From positions 372,001 through 436,000 of the forward strand of contig NZ_CP093301.1 of NCBI RefSeq assembly GCF_024362785.1: DNA of 64,000 nucleotides, written 5' to 3'. This stretch comes from Evansella sp. LMS18 (GTDB lineage Bacteria; Bacillota; Bacilli; Bacillales; Salisediminibacteriaceae). The notes under the pieces were generated by a model that worked only from the letters and a program-made list of their open reading frames with translations, searched no databases and was not told the origin of the DNA. The translations under genes were made by a program, and so were the position numbers. Below, piece after piece: positions 62,026 through 64,000 of the stretch; the stretch's first letter is position 1; each line of letters starts with the position of its first letter.

Positions 62026-62295
62026 TTAATTGTAAACCTTATTAAATGCTTCTTCAATGTTTGGAAGAAGCGAATCCCAATCGGCTCCCATCTCTTTGTT
62101 TACAGTCACAAAGTCCTGAAATCCGAAAATATTGTCCACTCCGTCAATTGACAGAAGTTCCTTTGCTAAAGGATGATCGGGCTCGTCCCCTTTTTTGAAA
62201 GAAGTACTGCCGGAGCCTTCGAAAAGCACTTGATTTGCAGTAAATTTCATTGCATTTGGATTAGGTGTTGGTTCTCCTCTGACTTCGATAGCCAT
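62026..62295 (-). CDS. Scaffold protein Nfu/NifU N-terminal domain
   Basis: 89 aa. It begins with EVRGEPTPNPNAMKFTANQ, the hallmark PTPNPNxxKF of the Nfu N-terminal domain, and includes LLSIDGVDNIFGFQDFVTVNK. The Cys-bearing C-terminal Nfu domain is absent, so it cannot hold a cluster by itself; stand-alone copies are common in Bacillaceae. A helper role in Fe-S assembly is likely. Strong AAAGGAGG site. Confidence 0.92.
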   Translation of the reverse strand: MAIEVRGEPTPNPNAMKFTANQVLFEGSGSTSFKKGDEPDHPLAKELLSIDGVDNIFGFQDFVTVNKEMGADWDSLLPNIEEAFNKVYN

Positions 62296-62413
62296 ACATA
62301 CACCTCCTTTATGTATTTACGGCTATCATATCACGTAAAGAGTAATTTTCAAAAGAAATTACCGTGCAAAAGCGAGAAGACCTGAAGCACCCTCCTGTGA
62401 ATGAATCGTCGTC

Positions 62414-63034
62414 TTATTCCATCGTATTCCCTTCAGCGGGGATCGGCTGCTCTTTTAGCATTCTTGCGAAATGAAGCAAATTATATGACATCATGCTAAC
62501 CTGCTGTTTTGTAAAATCATTGTCCTCTCCACCCTCAATGTAGGAAGCTCCTGGTCCTGCTTCTCCTACCCAGTACGTATCAACGTTAGGTGGGATGGTG
62601 AAGCCTAGCTGAGTCAAAGCATAAAGCACTGACCGTGATACTGCCTGTGCCCCGTCTTCATTACCAGTTACCACTACACCTCCAACTTTGTTATAGAAGA
62701 TAGACTGGCCTTTGCTGTTTGTTTTGCCGCTTACTCCGTTAAGCCGTTCCAGCGCCTTCTTTATAATGCTGCTTTTTTCACCAAGCCAGATCGGCGTTGC
62801 GATTACGAGAATGTCCGCTTCCATAATTTTATTATGGATCCCGAGCCATTCATCGTCTCCCTCATCTTCTTCCATGATTCCATAGTCAATATTATAGTCA
62901 ACAAGACGAATGACTTCTGTTTCTGCCCCTTCTTTGCTGAAAACTTCGGCTGATTTCTTAATCAGAGCTTCCGTATTTGATTCCTGCGGGCTTTTTTTCA
63001 GAGTGCCGTTAAGGAATAGCGCTTTAACAGACAT
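62414..63034 (-). CDS. NADPH-dependent FMN reductase-like flavodoxin-fold protein
   Basis: 206 aa: LFLNGTLKKSPQESNTEALI (FMN phosphate loop), ADILVIATPIWLGEKSSIIKK and GGVVVTGNEDGAQAVSR match the FMN_red family. Such enzymes reduce FMN, quinones or azo/nitro compounds. ATG at 63034 follows GGGAGG by 9 bases, so the GTG-type frame extension to 63052 is not used. It stands alone. Confidence 0.9.
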   Translation of the reverse strand: MSVKALFLNGTLKKSPQESNTEALIKKSAEVFSKEGAETEVIRLVDYNIDYGIMEEDEGDDEWLGIHNKIMEADILVIATPIWLGEKSSIIKKALERLNGVSGKTNSKGQSIFYNKVGGVVVTGNEDGAQAVSRSVLYALTQLGFTIPPNVDTYWVGEAGPGASYIEGGEDNDFTKQQVSMMSYNLLHFARMLKEQPIPAEGNTME

Positions 63035-63120
63035 ATCAATTGCCTCCCTCAATGTTTATTTCATATTTCTCTTTCCTTATCAGACTGAAATAAAACATTA
63101 AAAGCCAGGAGTTGAAAAAC

Positions 63121-63370
63121 AATGCTTCAATTTCATAATTCAACAGTTCAACTTTAACGCCGTCAAAAATGGATTTTCAGCTCGCATTTTTCCCGCAAGA
63201 ACGAGCATCTTCTTCAAGGCAAATGCATCGAGTTGTCTCGACGGATATTCTACGGGGCTGAGCTGGCTGAGGAAGAGACAGTCGCCGTCTTACGCTGCAA
63301 TCGGAAAGGTAATGTTGCGTCCTTTTTTATTCAAAACCTATTTATGAACGTCATTCCTTTATGTATTAAT
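63121..63370. repeat. Dispersed repeat family 2, copy E
   Basis: It is collinear with 46564-46825 (TTTCATAATTCAA, GCCGTCAAAAATGG, GTCGCCGTCTTAC, CTGCAATCG) but carries an extra internal segment of about 90 bp (63230s-63280s) and lacks one found in copy D. No gene lies within. Confidence 0.68.
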
Positions 63371-63425
63371 TAATCCTTTTTTACCCATGTATGCTGGCTT
63401 ACTGGTGACCGTTCGAAGACTGCAA

Positions 63426-63449
63426 CAAAAAACCCGGCTTTGCCGAGTT
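63426..63449 (-). terminator. Terminator of the gene at the right edge
   Basis: AACTCGGC / GCCGGGTT hairpin (one G-U) followed on the minus strand by TTTTTGTTG. Confidence 0.82.
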
Positions 63450-63476
63450 TATCCATTAAAGCAGCTTTCAACATGA

Positions 63477-64000
63477 CTACCTGTCATTTATATAGACCTG
63501 CAGTTTTTCTCTTTTTTCAGACAGAGAAGTAAGTTCCTTTTTAATTCGGGCAATTTCCAGACTATCCTTCGCTTTCAGGGCATCCACAAGCTCCATAAGT
63601 AAATAGTCGATTTGTGCCGTCATGATGTATAGTTTAACCTCCGGGTCGACACCTTCCATCGGACTGCTGTCTTTTTTAACCGTCCGGTATGACCCCATCT
63701 CAGCTTTTTCACCTCCTCCGATTTTCATAACCGATACTATTTTCCCGTTATCAAAACAGCTAACATAAATCCAGCCGCCAGTTGCCGTTTTCACAATTGC
63801 TCTGCCCTTAGTCTCTGTTATCAGCTCTTCAAGGATTATTGCTAAGTCCTCTATCCGGATGCTCAGTTCATTTAGCTGAATGACTGTTATTTTTTCACTT
63901 GGACGCTGAATTGGTATCAACACCTGGCCTTCCGGAGACTTAATTACCAATTCAACAGTATTTTTATCATGCCGCCAGGAAATGCGGAAATGTGCCTGCA
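63477..64000 (-). CDS. Hypothetical protein, 5' end beyond the window
   Basis: The frame stays open to base 64000: codons before the apparent TTG at 63950 continue without stop and read as protein-like (HFRISWRHDKNTVEL), so the true start probably lies outside. The visible part has a beta-rich half (VIKSPEGQVLIPI, GRAIVKTATGGWIYVSCFDNGKI) and a C-terminal helical hairpin (IDYLLMELVDALK...KELTSLSEKREKL). I do not recognise it. Confidence 0.55.
   Translation of the reverse strand, partial: QAHFRISWRHDKNTVELVIKSPEGQVLIPIQRPSEKITVIQLNELSIRIEDLAIILEELITETKGRAIVKTATGGWIYVSCFDNGKIVSVMKIGGGEKAEMGSYRTVKKDSSPMEGVDPEVKLYIMTAQIDYLLMELVDALKAKDSLEIARIKKELTSLSEKREKLQVYINDR

Overview
The window looks like a chromosome segment of an endospore-forming member of the Bacillaceae. 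It has low-to-moderate G+C, strong AGGAGG ribosome binding sites, frequent TTG/GTG starts and a gene order that follows the B. subtilis yja-yjb-yjc region. I see no rRNA, tRNA, CRISPR array, prophage or transposase.

Left end (1-3400): a small group of unrecognised, probably spore-related genes. It contains two coiled-coil proteins that share an N-terminal motif, a Cys-rich protein behind a sigma-K-like promoter, a 45-residue GCGCG protein, and yjcA. From 3.6 to 19.9 kb the order is fabI (FapR box), prpE, rluD, ppnK, yjbM, yjbL, yjbK, cwlQ (yjbJ), yjbI, spxH (yjbH), pepF, coiA, mecA, yjbE, spx, yjbC. This is a stress, competence and proteolysis block: SpxH and MecA are Clp adaptors, and Spx is the target of SpxH. 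The cotZYXWV and opp genes that interrupt this block in B. subtilis are absent.

20-27 kb is accessory: a DUF4015 glycoside hydrolase, an HD protein, a CaCA antiporter behind a yybP-ykoY (Mn2+) riboswitch, a TlpA-like thioredoxin, a DAACS symporter and a YkvI-like protein. The backbone resumes with T-box-trpS, yjbA, yjaZ, fabF-fabH (FapR box), med, a yjaU-like gene and yjzC.

30.9-62 kb carries the main interest, an anaerobic nitrogen-oxide respiration island with its own regulon. It has two Fnr paralogues with C-terminal CxxCx4C clusters, a third Crp/Fnr protein without cysteines, ywiC and narK. It also has a six-gene operon (cytochrome b/CCG-type protein, Cys-ligated molybdopterin oxidoreductase, four-cluster ferredoxin, Tat-dependent Rieske protein, small membrane protein, NarK) in place of narGHJI. 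Further on are a HesB-like gene, an LpdD-like gene, DUF2249 proteins, a haem-copper-oxidase-like 12-TM protein, a MIP18 protein, moeA-mobB-moaE-moaD, sco, ctaG and a hemerythrin. At least eight promoters carry a TGTGA-N6-TCACA-type box placed so that a -10-like hexamer falls where a class II Crp/Fnr promoter (-41.5) requires.

The window is also rich in repeats: a 52-bp tandem array, a 33/34-bp tandem array, and two dispersed families (three copies and two copies). The right end holds azlCD, an Nfu-N protein, an NADPH-dependent FMN reductase-like gene, and a gene cut by the window edge.
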